64,000 nucleotides of DNA from Synechococcus sp. PCC 7502. GTDB lineage: Bacteria; Cyanobacteriota; Cyanobacteriia; Pseudanabaenales; Pseudanabaenaceae. Under the pieces are notes generated by a model, which worked only from the letters and a program-made list of their open reading frames with translations, did no database searches and had not been told where the DNA came from. Where the stretch lies: positions 1,952,394 to 2,016,393 of the forward strand of contig NC_019702.1 of the NCBI RefSeq assembly GCF_000317085.1. Reading direction: 5' to 3'. Position numbers and translations under genes: made by a program. Of the stretch, positions 53,783-64,000 are shown one piece after another (positions within the stretch are counted from its first letter, which is position 1; the number at the start of each line of letters is the position of its first letter).

Positions 53783-56700
53783 CTATGCACTGAAATAACG
53801 GGCTTCAGGGTGATAGGCAACCAAAGCCGTAGTCGATTGTTCAGGGTGCAGTTGCTCGCTTTCATCCATAGTTAAACCTATCCGTTTAGCATCGAGTAAG
53901 TCTAGAAGTTTGTACTGATCCTGCATATTTGGACAGGCGGGATAGCCAAAACTATAGCGAGAACCTCGGTATCTCTGTGCCAAAATATCCCGAATATTAT
54001 TGGGTTCTTCGGCACTAAAGCCTAATTCCGTTCTTATACGAGCATGAGTCCACTCGGCAACTGCTTCTGCCATCTGCACAGCTAAACCATTAAAGTACAA
54101 ATAATCAGTATATTGATTTGCTTGAAATAGTGATTGAGCAAAGTCCGTAGCAATTTGTCCCACCGTCACCGCTTGCAAGGGCATTACATCCATAATTCCT
54201 GATTCTTTAGGAGCATAAAAATCAGCAATACATAATCTACGGAGCGATCGCTGGCGTGGGAACTTAAATGAACTTATAACTTGAGTATGATCTTCGGGAT
54301 TATAGATAATTACTTCATTCTCCACCGCCTGCACGGGAAAATATCCATACACACTAACTGGCTCTAATAAATTCTCTTCGAGGATGCGCTTTTTCCAATA
54401 ATTCAAGACAGGATAGGCTTTTTCTGCTAGGAAGGCATCATATTCTTCACGGGATTGTTCTTTTGGTTTGCGGAATTGCCATTGACCAGCGATGAGAGCT
54501 TGGAGGTCTAAATAGGCAAATAAATCTTCTAAAGGAATATTGTTAATAATTTGCGTTCCCCAGAAGGGCGGAATAACCCTAGGAATATCGGCAGAGATAG
54601 TTTCAGAGCGAGTAGTATCTTCCCCTTCAGGAATATCGACTGCTGAGATTTCTACTTCTTCTTTCGCTTCTGACTTCTTTGGCATCTTGAACATATTGTT
54701 AATGTCAGATTTGCCATTGAGAAATCCTGTATAATCATCCCATTCTCCTGCCAATTTAGCAGGCATATAGGCATCCATAAAATTCAAATCAGAGAAAGCA
54801 TCTCGACCATAAACCACCTTCCCGTTGTAGGCATTTTGGCAGTCTTCGTGGACAAATTTAGGAGTGAGGGCAGCACCACCCAAAATTACAGGAACGCTAA
54901 TCCCCCGTTTATTAAATTCCGTAAGGTTCTCCTTCATGAACGCTGTAGATTTGACTAATAGCCCACTCATAGCGATGCAGTCAGCTTTATGTTCTTCGTA
55001 TGCCTGAATGATATTCTCAACGGATTGTTTAATGCCGATATTGACAACCTTATAACCATTATTGGAAAGGATAATATCTACTAGGTTTTTACCAATATCA
55101 TGGACATCACCTTTAACTGTGGCAATCAGGAATACCCCCTTATTAGAGCCTTCCACCTTATCCATAAACTGCTCTAGGTATGCCACTGCTGATTTCATGG
55201 TTTCCGCCGATTGCAGCACAAAGGGAAGTTGCATTTGTCCCGAACCAAATAATTCTCCCACCACTTTCATCCCATCTAGGAGTAAATTATTGATAATATC
55301 TAACGGAGCATAGGTGTTTAGGGCGATAGCCAAATTCTGTTCTAATCCTAGTCGTTCGCCATCAATAATATGTCTTTTTAACTTCTCTTCAATAGGTAAA
55401 TTATCGTCTTGGGATTTATCCCTTTTAGTGGTTACGCCTTCAAATAATTTAGTAAATTCTCCTAGGGGATCGTAGGTGCAAATATCTCCTTCAAACTTGC
55501 GTTCATCGTAAACTAGTTGTCTTGCTACTTCCAGTTCCTTGGGATCGATGCGATTAAGGGGAAGAATCTTACTGGCATTGACGATCGCTGAGTCCATTCC
55601 CGCCTTTTGCGCCTCATGGAGAAATACCGAGTTTAAAACAATCCGAGAAGCTGAATTCAGTCCAAAGGAAATATTAGAAACTCCTAAAATAATATGGCAA
55701 TCGGGCATAGCCGCTTTAATCCGACGGTTAGCTTCAATGGTTTCCGCCGCATTTCTCCGATCTTCGGCGATTCCTGTGGAAATAGGTAGAGCCAGGGTAT
55801 CAAAAAAGATTTCCTGTGGAGCTAGTCCATACTCTTTTGTTGCTTGTTTGTAAGCTCTTTGGGCAATTGTAAATTTCTTGTCTGCCGTTCGTGCCATGCC
55901 CTCTTCATCAATGGTACCAATGATTACTCCCGCCCCGTATGTTTTTGCTAATTCTAAAACCTTACAAAATCTGGGTTCTCCATCTTCATAGTTAGTGGAA
56001 TTAAGTAAGCACTTGCCCCCTGCTAACTTTAAGCCCGCTTCCATTTTTTCCCATTCGGTGGAATCCAGCATTAAGGGAATCGTGACATTGGTAACTAGGC
56101 GAGAAACCAGTTCGTGCATATCCCGCACCCCATCCCGTCCCACATAATCAACGTTGACATCAAGAATATGGGCACCTTCTTTAACCTGCGATCGCCCTAA
56201 AGCCACTAACCCATCCCAATCTTCAGCATTTAATAAATCTCGGCATTTTTTAGAACCACTAGCATTCAAGCGTTCCCCAATAATTAAAAAGGAATTATCC
56301 TGAGTATAGGGTTGAGAGCTATAAATAGAAGCAGCAGATGGAGTTATTTGAGGCGATCGCACCTTGGGCTTTAATTCATTTGCTAGTTCAGCTAAGGCTT
56401 GAATATGTTCAGGACGAGTACCGCAACAGCCACCAATTACCTGTACCCCTAAATCTTGAACAAAATAGCTAAGATGTGCTTTGAGGTCTTCAGGCGTAAG
56501 TTTATAAAATGCCTTACCCCCCACATTTTCAGGTAAGCCCGCATTAGGCACACAGGACACTACAAATTTAGAATGCTCTGATAAATATTTAATGTGATCG
56601 GTCATCTTATCGGGACCAGTGGCACAGTTTAAGCCCAGAATATCAATGTTGTATGGTTCTAAAATAGTTGTAACCGCATTGATCTCAGTTCCTACCAGCA

Positions 56701-57307
56701 TTGTGCCCTGCACTTCCATCGTTACCGATACCATAAGTGGCAGTCTAATCCCCCGTTTTTGGAATACCTCCTCGATCGCATTTAGGGTAACTTTAATTTG
56801 CAGAATATCCTGACAGGTTTCCACTAGTAATAAATCCACACCACCATCAATTAAGCCCTCCACCTGCTCGATAAAAGACTGCTTCATTGTGTCAAAATCT
56901 ATGTGCAGTAGAGTTGGCAGTTTGGTAGTTGGACCAATGGAACCTGCCACAAATCTAGGTTTCTCAGGGGTAGAAAATTCTTGAGTTAGGGATTTTGCTA
57001 ATTCTGCGGCTTTTTTACTGAGTTCATAGGCGCGATCGCCCAAATCATATTCCCCTAAAACAATAGAAGTACCACCAAAAGTATCGGTTTCGATTACATC
57101 GGCACCCGCAGCTAGAAAATCTCGATGTACCTTTGCCACTGCCTCTGGCTTAGTAATTACCAAATATTCATTGCATCCTTCATACTCTGCTCCACCAAAG
57201 TCCTCAGCAGTCAAGTTTTGTAACTGCAAATTAGTTCCCATAGCTCCATCTAGCACAATTACAGGGCGATCGCTGCTATGAAGACGTTCTAGGAAAAGAC
57301 TTTGCAT
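53783..57307 (-). CDS. metH: Cobalamin-dependent methionine synthase
   Basis: Transfers a methyl group from methyltetrahydrofolate to homocysteine through methylcobalamin; 1174 residues in four modules. Homocysteine domain (1-330) has zinc Cys in GLNCATGP and [13 protein letters not shown]. Folate domain (about 345-610) has [20 protein letters not shown] and [15 protein letters not shown]. The cobalamin domain (about 650-890) has the lower-ligand motif [10 protein letters not shown] and [15 protein letters not shown]. The C-terminal activation domain has [18 protein letters not shown] and [15 protein letters not shown]. No B12 or SAM riboswitch was recognised upstream. cobN, needed for B12 synthesis, lies 3 kb away. 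Confidence 0.97.
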   Translation of the reverse strand: MQSLFLERLHSSDRPVIVLDGAMGTNLQLQNLTAEDFGGAEYEGCNEYLVITKPEAVAKVHRDFLAAGADVIETDTFGGTSIVLGEYDLGDRAYELSKKAAELAKSLTQEFSTPEKPRFVAGSIGPTTKLPTLLHIDFDTMKQSFIEQVEGLIDGGVDLLLVETCQDILQIKVTLNAIEEVFQKRGIRLPLMVSVTMEVQGTMLVGTEINAVTTILEPYNIDILGLNCATGPDKMTDHIKYLSEHSKFVVSCVPNAGLPENVGGKAFYKLTPEDLKAHLSYFVQDLGVQVIGGCCGTRPEHIQALAELANELKPKVRSPQITPSAASIYSSQPYTQDNSFLIIGERLNASGSKKCRDLLNAEDWDGLVALGRSQVKEGAHILDVNVDYVGRDGVRDMHELVSRLVTNVTIPLMLDSTEWEKMEAGLKLAGGKCLLNSTNYEDGEPRFCKVLELAKTYGAGVIIGTIDEEGMARTADKKFTIAQRAYKQATKEYGLAPQEIFFDTLALPISTGIAEDRRNAAETIEANRRIKAAMPDCHIILGVSNISFGLNSASRIVLNSVFLHEAQKAGMDSAIVNASKILPLNRIDPKELEVARQLVYDERKFEGDICTYDPLGEFTKLFEGVTTKRDKSQDDNLPIEEKLKRHIIDGERLGLEQNLAIALNTYAPLDIINNLLLDGMKVVGELFGSGQMQLPFVLQSAETMKSAVAYLEQFMDKVEGSNKGVFLIATVKGDVHDIGKNLVDIILSNNGYKVVNIGIKQSVENIIQAYEEHKADCIAMSGLLVKSTAFMKENLTEFNKRGISVPVILGGAALTPKFVHEDCQNAYNGKVVYGRDAFSDLNFMDAYMPAKLAGEWDDYTGFLNGKSDINNMFKMPKKSEAKEEVEISAVDIPEGEDTTRSETISADIPRVIPPFWGTQIINNIPLEDLFAYLDLQALIAGQWQFRKPKEQSREEYDAFLAEKAYPVLNYWKKRILEENLLEPVSVYGYFPVQAVENEVIIYNPEDHTQVISSFKFPRQRSLRRLCIADFYAPKESGIMDVMPLQAVTVGQIATDFAQSLFQANQYTDYLYFNGLAVQMAEAVAEWTHARIRTELGFSAEEPNNIRDILAQRYRGSRYSFGYPACPNMQDQYKLLDLLDAKRIGLTMDESEQLHPEQSTTALVAYHPEARYFSA

Positions 57308-57568
57308 ATCGAACAGAATTAACGATTGGATTTCACATTATTTTAACTACTTTTAACAGGTTTTAGGAGCAAAAAACTATACTAACGTCTCAACTCAATC
57401 ACTTTATGCAATTTACTGACTATATGCCAACCATAAGCTTAGGCAGTCTGAACACTAAGAAATCCACCACTCAACCTTAAAAAGAGTTTTACTTTTATAG
57501 AACTCAGACTTTTCTATCATGGCTTTGAATTAGTAAAGTTAAATTGGCTATTTCAATGTGATGGAGAA

Positions 57569-58054
57569 CTAGAGTTGATCATCAGGTTTGGCAAATCTTC
57601 TTTCTCTGCGTTCCCGCCAATTACCTCTGGCTTCGCTGGCAGCTTTGGATAATTGCGATCGCTGTTGGGGCGTTAATATTTCTCGTATTGCTAACATCTG
57701 CTCAAAACGTCTTTGCTCATTTTGCCTACGCAGGTTTTGGATTTGATTAAATTTTTGGGTTAGGACTTCCCTCGTAGCAGTTCCATCCATCATGCCTCTT
57801 AATTCCCGTTCCTTTTCTCTTAGTTCTTCCATTGCAGTTCTTCGAGATTCCTTTCCTTTTTGTAAGATCGATTCAATTTGCTGTTTTTGGCTATCAGAAA
57901 GGTTAAGAGCTTTGAGAACACTGGCAGGAGGAGGAGAAGGATTATCGGCAATTTGGGAATTAGCGGGTAAAGTGGGGATCATGGCAATAGCGATCGCTCC
58001 ACTGCACATTCCACTACAAATTAGAGATAAAAAACTAGATTTCTTGGTTTTCAT
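57569..58054 (-). CDS. CpxP/Spy-like (LTxxQ) periplasmic stress protein
   Basis: A 161-residue exported protein: signal peptide LICSGMCSGAIAIAMIPTLP ending near ANS, then a helical mature part with LNLSDSQKQQIESILQKGKE and the LTPQQRSQL motif typical of Spy/CpxP and metal-responsive LTxxQ proteins. It is rich in Arg, Glu and Gln. It is the last gene of an operon with the ECF sigma and anti-sigma genes, 61 bp after the latter, so it is probably a target of, or feedback element for, envelope-stress signalling. Confidence 0.8.
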   Translation of the reverse strand: MKTKKSSFLSLICSGMCSGAIAIAMIPTLPANSQIADNPSPPPASVLKALNLSDSQKQQIESILQKGKESRRTAMEELREKERELRGMMDGTATREVLTQKFNQIQNLRRQNEQRRFEQMLAIREILTPQQRSQLSKAASEARGNWRERRERRFAKPDDQL

Positions 58055-58115
58055 AATTTAGGTTCACAATTCAGAAGGTTAATAAATTTGGAAAATATTT
58101 GAGGAATAGCTAAAA

Positions 58116-58487
58116 CTAATAGTTAGAATAGTTGGCACTGCTGAGGAGAGAGTAGTTAGTGGTAAATTCCTCTCCCGCAATGCTCCAGTTACTGACTAGA
58201 GACTTTTCTGTTTTGAGGCTGTCATTTTCATTCAAAGCCGTTTGCAGAGGTCGAGACTGATTAAATATTACTAGCCCTAATGTGGCGATTATTGTTGCAC
58301 CCAATATTCCTAGCTTTTTATGATTAATCTCAGGTCTAGTGATCCCCATTGTAGAAACTTGCTTCATGATGCTTAACTGTAAATTGCTAGAAGCGGGAGG
58401 AGCGATCGGCTGATTTTGCTTAATAAACCTAACTAGATCACGATCTTGATCTTGATTAAAGTCTTCATTAAAATTGGGATTATTCAT
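58116..58487 (-). CDS. Putative anti-sigma factor with single membrane helix
   Basis: A 123-residue protein. The N-terminal cytoplasmic part (RDLVRFIKQNQPIAPPASSN, then LQLSIMKQV) resembles short cyanobacterial anti-sigma proteins. One membrane helix follows at about 61-77 (LGILGATIIATLGLVIFN), then a Ser/Asn-rich extracytoplasmic tail. There is no zinc-binding HxxxCxxC motif. Its ATG overlaps the sigma factor stop by four bases (ATGA), so the two are made together, and it is expected to hold the sigma factor at the membrane. Confidence 0.7.
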   Translation of the reverse strand: MNNPNFNEDFNQDQDRDLVRFIKQNQPIAPPASSNLQLSIMKQVSTMGITRPEINHKKLGILGATIIATLGLVIFNQSRPLQTALNENDSLKTEKSLVSNWSIAGEEFTTNYSLLSSANYSNY

Positions 58488-59086
58488 ACTTCAACTCCTT
58501 GGGATTCTAAAAATTTGCGTAACGCACCACGGGCATGAAACAGGCGAGACTTTACTGTGCCTATGGGAATATTTATAATTTCGGCGATTTCCTTTTGGGA
58601 AAGCTCTTCTAAATCATGCATTACCACAACGGTACGATGTTCTAAGCTCAAACTCGCTAAACCTTTCTGGACTAAGTCTCGATAATGCATATTGCTCAGT
58701 TCCGAGGTTTTATCAACAAGCGATAAATGTATATCTGCCAGTTGGTTAAGGTCTTCTACCTCAACATTACGAGAGCGGCTTACGGCATAACTGCGGCGGC
58801 GATCGCAAGCTACATTCCAAGTAATCCGATATAACCATGTGGAAAACTGGGCAGTTTGTCTAAACTTGGCTAACCCTTTCCAAGCTCGAATAAAGACTTC
58901 TTGAACCAAATCATCTAGTCCATCATTGCCACACAACTGATATAAGGTTGACCTAACTTTTTGTTGATGCCTTTGATATAGCTGACTAAAGATGTGGGTA
59001 TGTCCCTGTAAGCAGAGTCTTACAAGGTAATTATCTGACTCAGGTTGATTTTCTAGGGCTATTTTAGATGAAACCACACTAACCAT
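58484..59086 (-). CDS. ECF-family RNA polymerase sigma factor
   Basis: A 200-residue sigma factor of the ECF/SigG-like type. Region 2 spans about 24-95 (IFSQLYQRHQQKVRSTLYQL, DDLVQEVFIRAWKGLAKFRQ, FSTWLYRITWNVACDRRR). Region 4 spans about 135-195 (LASLSLEHRTVVVMHDLEEL, then SQKEIAEIINIPIGTVKSRL and FHARGALRKFL). The order sigma, membrane anti-sigma, periplasmic CpxP-like protein suggests an extracytoplasmic-stress circuit. Autoregulation is probable, but I did not identify a -35/-10 pair with confidence. Confidence 0.92.
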   Translation of the reverse strand: MVSVVSSKIALENQPESDNYLVRLCLQGHTHIFSQLYQRHQQKVRSTLYQLCGNDGLDDLVQEVFIRAWKGLAKFRQTAQFSTWLYRITWNVACDRRRSYAVSRSRNVEVEDLNQLADIHLSLVDKTSELSNMHYRDLVQKGLASLSLEHRTVVVMHDLEELSQKEIAEIINIPIGTVKSRLFHARGALRKFLESQGVEV

Positions 59087-59262
59087 TGATTCATAAATTT
59101 AGAGCGAGTTTTTTACATCGAACTTAATTACTAAGACTAGGTGCTTGATTATTTGGTTCAAATTTTTTTAACAGATAACCATCTATTTTTGCCCCCTTTG
59201 TTCTTGAAAACTGCAATAATCCCCCATGTAAGTGTAAATTGAGATCAATCTATAAAATTTTT

Positions 59263-59892
59263 ATGAATTATCTGTACTTGCATGGTTTTGCTTCTAGTCC
59301 TAAATCGGGGAAAGCAATATTTCTCCAAGAAAAATTTGCCCAAATCGGACTAGCTCTAAATGTGCCAGACTTAAATCTAGGTAATTTTACTGAGGCTACT
59401 TTAACCAAGCAATTAGACTTTTTACAAACTGAATACGGAAAAGCTCCTCTAGTAGTAATTGGTTCCAGTTTGGGTGGATATTTAGCATTACAAATGGCGA
59501 TCGCTAATCCCAAAGTTGAAAAATTAATATTACTGGCACCCGCTTTTAAGTTTAGTCAGTGTTTAGAACGGGACTTAGGAGCAGATGCGATCACACAATG
59601 GCAAACCATAGGTACCAGAGAAATTTATCACTATGGCTTGAATCAACCTTTAGCCCTGAAGTACGAATTTTTAACCGATGCTCAAACCTACCTACCAAAA
59701 TCCTTAGATCGAGAATTACCAATTTATATAATTCATGGCGATAAGGACACAGTTGTCTTACCAGAACTAAGCCAAGAATTTGCGGCTAATCATCCCTACG
59801 CTACCCTTGAAATTGTCGAAAGCGATCATAGCCTTGGGAATGTGGTTGATTTAATTTGGGAAAGAACAAAGGCTTTTTTAGAATTAGCTTAA
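59263..59892 (+). CDS. YqiA/YcfP-family alpha/beta hydrolase
   Basis: A 209-residue esterase-like protein. The family start MNYLYLHGFASSPKSGKAIF is followed by the nucleophile elbow VVIGSSLGGYLALQMA (GxSxGG), an Asp in YIIHGDKDTVVLPEL, and the catalytic His in VESDHSLGNV. Substrates of this family are poorly known; YqiA is an esterase. ATG at 59263 is used instead of TTG 59239 because the fold begins directly at MNYLYLHGF. It converges with the MEKHLA protein gene, 2 bp between stops. Confidence 0.87.
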   Translation: MNYLYLHGFASSPKSGKAIFLQEKFAQIGLALNVPDLNLGNFTEATLTKQLDFLQTEYGKAPLVVIGSSLGGYLALQMAIANPKVEKLILLAPAFKFSQCLERDLGADAITQWQTIGTREIYHYGLNQPLALKYEFLTDAQTYLPKSLDRELPIYIIHGDKDTVVLPELSQEFAANHPYATLEIVESDHSLGNVVDLIWERTKAFLELA

Positions 59893-59894
59893 AA

Positions 59895-60362
59895 CTAGAG
59901 AAAATCCCATTGATCACAAATTGCGGCTTGTCCATAATACACACCTTGAGCATCAATCAGATTCCAAACGATCGCATTTTGCAGGAGAAATCTTTTACCA
60001 CTTTTAGAAATTCTGACTCCACTATAGTTATTGATGTAACCTTGCTCAGATACTGTTTTTAATAAAAGCGATCGCTCTTCTTGTAATATCGGTTCCGCAG
60101 ATTGACGAGATGGTAACTTTGTAAGCTCTTGCCAAGTCATTTCAAATAGGTGTAAAGCAGTTTGATTCCCGTAATTAAAGATTGGATCAGGAGCAGTATT
60201 GTGGGAAAGCAGCATAAATGGGGCATAGAAAATACTTTTTGCTAAATCTTGATCAGAAATTGCAGCAGAAAAAAATTCTTTCCCTATAAGTCGCTTAAAA
60301 CTAAGCCTCAAAAGCTCTACATGATCAGTTAAGTAGTAATTATCTGAACTTGGTTCACCCAT
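59895..60362 (-). CDS. MEKHLA (PAS-like) domain protein
   Basis: A 155-residue single-domain protein like the MEKHLA domain found at the end of plant HD-ZIP III factors and as free proteins in cyanobacteria. Seen: HVELLRLSFKRLIGKEFFSA, PIFNYGNQTALHLFEMTWQE, LTKLPSRQSAEP, and the end GRRFLLQNA-like stretch with WNLIDAQGVYYGQAA. It probably binds a small ligand in a PAS-like pocket. ATG at 60362 (MGEPSSDNYY) is chosen; the longer frame to 60437 adds a low-complexity Lys-rich start. Possible redox or light signalling, unproven. Confidence 0.82.
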   Translation of the reverse strand: MGEPSSDNYYLTDHVELLRLSFKRLIGKEFFSAAISDQDLAKSIFYAPFMLLSHNTAPDPIFNYGNQTALHLFEMTWQELTKLPSRQSAEPILQEERSLLLKTVSEQGYINNYSGVRISKSGKRFLLQNAIVWNLIDAQGVYYGQAAICDQWDFL

Positions 60363-60560
60363 TTTGCTTATTTCTTTCTTAATTTTTTTCTTAATCTTAA
60401 AATGGAATCCGACTAATTTTGTCAATCCATTCTTCACTGTCCTATGGATTTAGCAGATACAACCCTAGTTTTAACAGTAGAAAAGATAGGCGATCGCTAA
60501 TTATTTATATGCCCCTAGTTTTGATTCTGTGCGATTATAACGAATATCATGAATTAAATA

Positions 60561-63500
60561 ATGCACCGTCTCGCTACTATTCCCCAAAACGGGCAGAACA
60601 ATAATACTCAGCCCGATAATGTCATCTTTGTAGAGCAACAACCTGCTCCCATTGTGATTATCACTGCGGCAGATACGGATATTCAGACCCTAGCGGCGGT
60701 TATTGATAATTTTCCAGAGGGTTTTCCAGAGATCAGAGTTGTAAATTTACTACAACTGCAACAGCAAATTGTCATAGATACTTATGCTGATGAGGTTTTA
60801 GCCAAGGCAGAGATTATTATTTTACGGTTAATTGGGGGACAATCCTACTGGAGCTATGGTTTAGAAGTTGTAAAAGCTGTGGTTGAGCAGACAGGTGCGA
60901 GTTTATTTATCTTACCGGGGGATGAGCGTCCCGATCCAGTCTTGACCAGCCATTCTACGGTGAACATGCGATCGCTAAATTTAGTTTGGCAATATTTCAT
61001 AGAAGCGGGCGTTATTAACTATTGGAATTTATTAAAATATCTCGCTACGGAATTTCTGAACTTATCCTTTGCCTATGATTTTCCTCAACCAGTGGCTAGG
61101 GTGGGAATATTTGGTGATTATGTTAGGGCGAATAAGGGGAGAGATGTGGGAATTTTATTCTATCGTTCTCATTATTTGGCTGGAAATACCAAAGCGATCG
61201 CCTGTTTGTGTGAGGCATTAGTTAAGAAGAACTTGAATCCTTTTCCGATTTATGTCTCTTCTCTCAAGGAACCTGATGTTCAAGCCGACTTACTGCAATA
61301 TTTTGAGGGCATTGATTTAATCTTAAATACCACCAGCTTTTCCCTTGCTAGCTTAGAAACCGATAGTCCCAAAGTTGATCTATGGCAAAGTTTGAATGTG
61401 CCAGTATTTCAGGTGATTTTTAGTGGCAGTGGACGGGAAACATGGGCAACGGGAACTCAGGGATTAACCCCAAGGGATATGGCAATGAATGTGGCTCTGC
61501 CTGAGGTGGATGGCAGAATTATTACCAGAGCAGTATCTTTTAAGATAGGACAGAATCAAAATTCGATATTACAAACCGAAGTTGTGGTTTATGAACCTGA
61601 GCCATCACGGATTAACTTTGTTACTGAGTTATCGCAAAAATGGATAGAGCTAAAATCTACTCCGATTTCAAGTAAGAAGATTGCTTTGATCCTTGCCAAT
61701 TATCCCAATCGAGATGGCAGACTTGCTAATGGTGTGGGCTTAGATACGCCAGCTAGCTGTGTAGAAATTCTGAAAACATTAAAAGTTCATGGTTACAGCA
61801 CGGGAGAAATTCCTCAAAGTGGTGAAGAACTGATTAAATTATTAACATCAGGCAAAACCAATGATCAAGAGGCATCTAGCCTTCGTCCCATCTATCAATC
61901 TTTATCTTCTGAAGATTATCGAATCTATTTTAATACCTTACCTGAGCCAGTGAGATCGGGAATTTTGACTCGGTGGGGTTCCGACTTTCCCAAGGATTTC
62001 GTAATTTCTGGCATCCAATTCGGCAATATTTTTGTGGGCATTCAACCGTCACGGGGATATGACCTTGATCCAACCTTGAACTATCATGCGCCCGATTTGG
62101 AACCAACCCATAATTATGTAGCTTTTTATTATTGGATTAGATCAAGATTTCAAGCGATCGCTCACATTGGCAAACATGGAAACCTAGAGTGGCTACCGGG
62201 TAAAAGTATTGCCCTGTCAGAAAATTGCTATCCCGAAGCAGTATTCGGCGCAATGCCTCATTTTTATCCGTTTATTGTTAATGATCCGGGGGAAGGTTCT
62301 CAGGCTAAGCGGCGATCGCAGGCAGTAATTATCGATCATTTAACTCCACCCATGACTCGGGCAGAATTGTATGGAGGTTTGCAGAAATTAGAATGTTTAA
62401 TTGATGAATATTACGAAGCAGAAACCCTTGATCCCTCAAGGCTAGGCATGATTAAGGAACGATTGATTGCCATGATCAAACAGGAAAATCTGCATTATGA
62501 GTTGGGAATTTCTAGTGATCGCCTTGAGGATTCCCTTAATAGTATTCTCACAACTACCGATGGCTATCTCTGTGAATTAAAAGAGGCACAGATTCGAGAT
62601 GGTTTACATGTTTTTGGGCAATGTCCCCAAGGTTTGCAGATACGAGATTTAATTATCGCTATAGCTCGAAATCCTACGCCTAATCGCATGGGTTTAACTA
62701 GGGCGATCGCTCTCGATTGGCAATTGGATTTTGATCCTTTAACTGCTGATTTAGCTGCGAATTTAGATAAATTAACTTCTAATTCTTCTCATCCCAAATT
62801 ACAAAACTGTCGAATTGTGGGAAATGCGGTAGAAGCGATCGAAACCTATGCGGCTCAGCTAGTTGATAATATCCTTACCACAGGTTCTATATGTGATAAT
62901 AGTTCTGAAATTACTAAGGAATTAACCTGGATTAGCGATCGCCTGCTGCCAGCATTACAAAATACTAGCCAAGAAATCGCAAATTTATTAAGGGCATTAA
63001 ACGGAGAATATATTGCCAGTGGAGCATCGGGCGCACCCACCAGAGGTAGACCAGAGGTATTACCCACAGGACGCAACTTCTATTCCGTTGATATTCGTGC
63101 CATTCCCACCGAAACCGCATGGGATATTGGACGCAAAGCTGCGGATCAAGTAATTGAGGCTTATACCCAAGAACATGGCGAATATCCGCAATCCATTGGC
63201 TTATCGATTTGGGGAACTTCGACAATGCGGACTGGTGGAGATGACCTAGCAGAGGCTTTAGCACTATTGGGAGTTCAACCTGTGTGGGATGGAGTATCAC
63301 GGCGGGTGATAGATTTTGAGATTTTACCTTTATCCATTCTCGATCGCCCTAGAGTAGATGTAACTTTGCGAATTTCTGGCTTTTTTCGGGATGCTTTTCC
63401 TAATTTAATTGATTTATTTGATCGGGCTGTGCAGGCGATCGCTAATCTTGATGAATCTGCTTACGACAATCCCATCGCTGCAAAATTTCAAGTGGAAACG

Positions 63501-64000
63501 ACACAATGGCAAAAGTCTGGGTTAACCATTGAAGAAGCTCAGGAGCGATCGCTCTATCGAATTTTTGGGTCCAAACCTAGTGCCTACGGAGCAGGATTAC
63601 AAGGACTAATTGAGTCACAAAATTGGGAAACTGATGCTGATTTAGCCCGTGCCTATATTAACTGGAGTGCTTACGCTTATACGTGCAAATCCGCAGGAAA
63701 ATCTGCCCCTGAAGCATTTAACCAAAGACTAGAAAACATCCAAATTGTCCTCCAAAATCAAGATAATCGAGAACACGATCTCCTAGATTCCGATGACTAC
63801 TATCAATTTCAAGGTGGGATGACCACAGCCGTTAAAACTTTAAAAGGTACTAATCCGTCTATCTATTTTGGTGATAATTCTCGAATGGAACAGCCTAAAG
63901 TGCGAAACCTTAGCAGTGAAATTGCCCGTGTCTATCGCAGTCGGGTCGTTAACCCTAAATGGATTACTGGAGTCATGCGTCATGGCTATAAGGGAGCCTT
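60561..64000 (+). CDS. cobN: Cobaltochelatase subunit CobN-like, 3'-truncated by the window
   Basis: Large subunit that inserts cobalt into the corrin ring, related to the magnesium chelatase H subunit; B12 biosynthesis. ATG at 60561 (MHRLATIPQNGQNNNTQPDN) opens a frame with no stop to the window end, about 1146 codons of roughly 1250 expected. Seen: ILRLIGGQSYWSYGLEVVKA near the N terminus, HIGKHGNLEWLPGKSIALSE, GASGAPTRGRPEVLPTGRNF, YSVDIRAIPTETAWDIGRKA and RISGFFRDAFPNLIDLFDRA, all typical of CobN. No cobalamin riboswitch was seen in the 123-bp leader region. CobN versus a second ChlH copy is decided by the GRNFYSVD region. Confidence 0.93.
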   Translation, partial: MHRLATIPQNGQNNNTQPDNVIFVEQQPAPIVIITAADTDIQTLAAVIDNFPEGFPEIRVVNLLQLQQQIVIDTYADEVLAKAEIIILRLIGGQSYWSYGLEVVKAVVEQTGASLFILPGDERPDPVLTSHSTVNMRSLNLVWQYFIEAGVINYWNLLKYLATEFLNLSFAYDFPQPVARVGIFGDYVRANKGRDVGILFYRSHYLAGNTKAIACLCEALVKKNLNPFPIYVSSLKEPDVQADLLQYFEGIDLILNTTSFSLASLETDSPKVDLWQSLNVPVFQVIFSGSGRETWATGTQGLTPRDMAMNVALPEVDGRIITRAVSFKIGQNQNSILQTEVVVYEPEPSRINFVTELSQKWIELKSTPISSKKIALILANYPNRDGRLANGVGLDTPASCVEILKTLKVHGYSTGEIPQSGEELIKLLTSGKTNDQEASSLRPIYQSLSSEDYRIYFNTLPEPVRSGILTRWGSDFPKDFVISGIQFGNIFVGIQPSRGYDLDPTLNYHAPDLEPTHNYVAFYYWIRSRFQAIAHIGKHGNLEWLPGKSIALSENCYPEAVFGAMPHFYPFIVNDPGEGSQAKRRSQAVIIDHLTPPMTRAELYGGLQKLECLIDEYYEAETLDPSRLGMIKERLIAMIKQENLHYELGISSDRLEDSLNSILTTTDGYLCELKEAQIRDGLHVFGQCPQGLQIRDLIIAIARNPTPNRMGLTRAIALDWQLDFDPLTADLAANLDKLTSNSSHPKLQNCRIVGNAVEAIETYAAQLVDNILTTGSICDNSSEITKELTWISDRLLPALQNTSQEIANLLRALNGEYIASGASGAPTRGRPEVLPTGRNFYSVDIRAIPTETAWDIGRKAADQVIEAYTQEHGEYPQSIGLSIWGTSTMRTGGDDLAEALALLGVQPVWDGVSRRVIDFEILPLSILDRPRVDVTLRISGFFRDAFPNLIDLFDRAVQAIANLDESAYDNPIAAKFQVETTQWQKSGLTIEEAQERSLYRIFGSKPSAYGAGLQGLIESQNWETDADLARAYINWSAYAYTCKSAGKSAPEAFNQRLENIQIVLQNQDNREHDLLDSDDYYQFQGGMTTAVKTLKGTNPSIYFGDNSRMEQPKVRNLSSEIARVYRSRVVNPKWITGVMRHGYKGA

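Noticed and set aside
57308-57568. Cobalamin or SAM riboswitch before metH
   Set aside because: No B12 box or other conserved riboswitch core was found on the minus strand of this leader.
60438-60560. Cobalamin riboswitch before cobN
   Set aside because: The space is short and lacks the conserved B12-box sequence.
1-64000. tRNA, rRNA or CRISPR arrays
   Set aside because: I scanned the gaps by eye for T-loop sequences, rRNA-like stretches and regularly spaced repeats and found none. A covariance-model search could still find something missed.

Overview
The window is a stretch of a cyanobacterial chromosome, apparently a member of the Pseudanabaena or thin-filament Synechococcus type, although that assignment is only an impression. 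The evidence is the many copies of the HIP1 octamer GCGATCGC, a high-light-inducible chlorophyll-binding protein behind an HLR1 (RpaB) site, glnA behind a perfect NtcA site, a CruA/CruP-type carotenoid protein, a CYP38/TLP40-like lumenal cyclophilin, a thylakoid Mnx-type manganese exporter and CobN. Most genes are single-copy housekeeping genes scattered on both strands, with few operons, as is usual in this phylum.

Layout. 1-6.4 kb: 3' end of thrB, a small membrane protein, a Fur regulator without CxxC motifs, glnA with NtcA promoter and terminator, a decayed patch (formyltransferase remnant, dead IS1-like element, interlocked inverted repeats) and a CPA2 antiporter with stress-protein-like tail. 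6.4-19.4 kb: pyk, a multi-GAF protein with a degenerate kinase domain, an orphan sugar-binding lipoprotein, a DnaJ-TPR protein, mnx, a CruA/CruP flavoprotein, a PCP_red peptide, a coiled-coil/YaaW pair and hli. 19.4-31.3 kb: pirin, a polyprenol-phosphate glycosyltransferase with GtrA tail, a broken hexapeptide acetyltransferase, a deoxyhypusine-synthase-like enzyme, an MFS transporter, ftsW, an NTR-type thioredoxin reductase and a PHP phosphoesterase/GH38 alpha-mannosidase pair. 31.4-41.8 kb: orphan modB, cyclophilin, tldD, rplI, a bifunctional nuclease, membrane proteins, a TauE/UreH-ferric reductase fusion, a GlcG-like secreted protein and proS with an extra in-frame segment. 41.8-50.3 kb: FeS photolyase, HDAC-family deacetylase, hybrid histidine kinase, a ParE-type toxin-antitoxin pair and purL. 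50.3-53.8 kb: an accessory island. 53.8-64 kb: metH, an ECF sigma/anti-sigma/CpxP-like operon, a YqiA-like esterase, a MEKHLA/PAS protein and the 5' part of cobN.

The most interesting region is the island between purL and metH. It holds a translationally coupled pair: an OLD/RecF-like AAA ATPase and a small protein with a PD-(D/E)XK nuclease signature. An intact IS5-family element sits in the 3' part of the nuclease gene. Removing the element and one copy of the 4-bp target repeat restores a 183-residue reading frame. Diverged remnants of peptide-ABC ATPase tails lie on both sides, with a transposase scrap on one side. This looks like a defence-type ATPase-nuclease module recently disrupted by transposition. 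Second in interest is a 79-codon AT-rich segment inside the editing domain of ProS.

All functions are inferred from sequence motifs and remembered family patterns. No database or structure search was possible.
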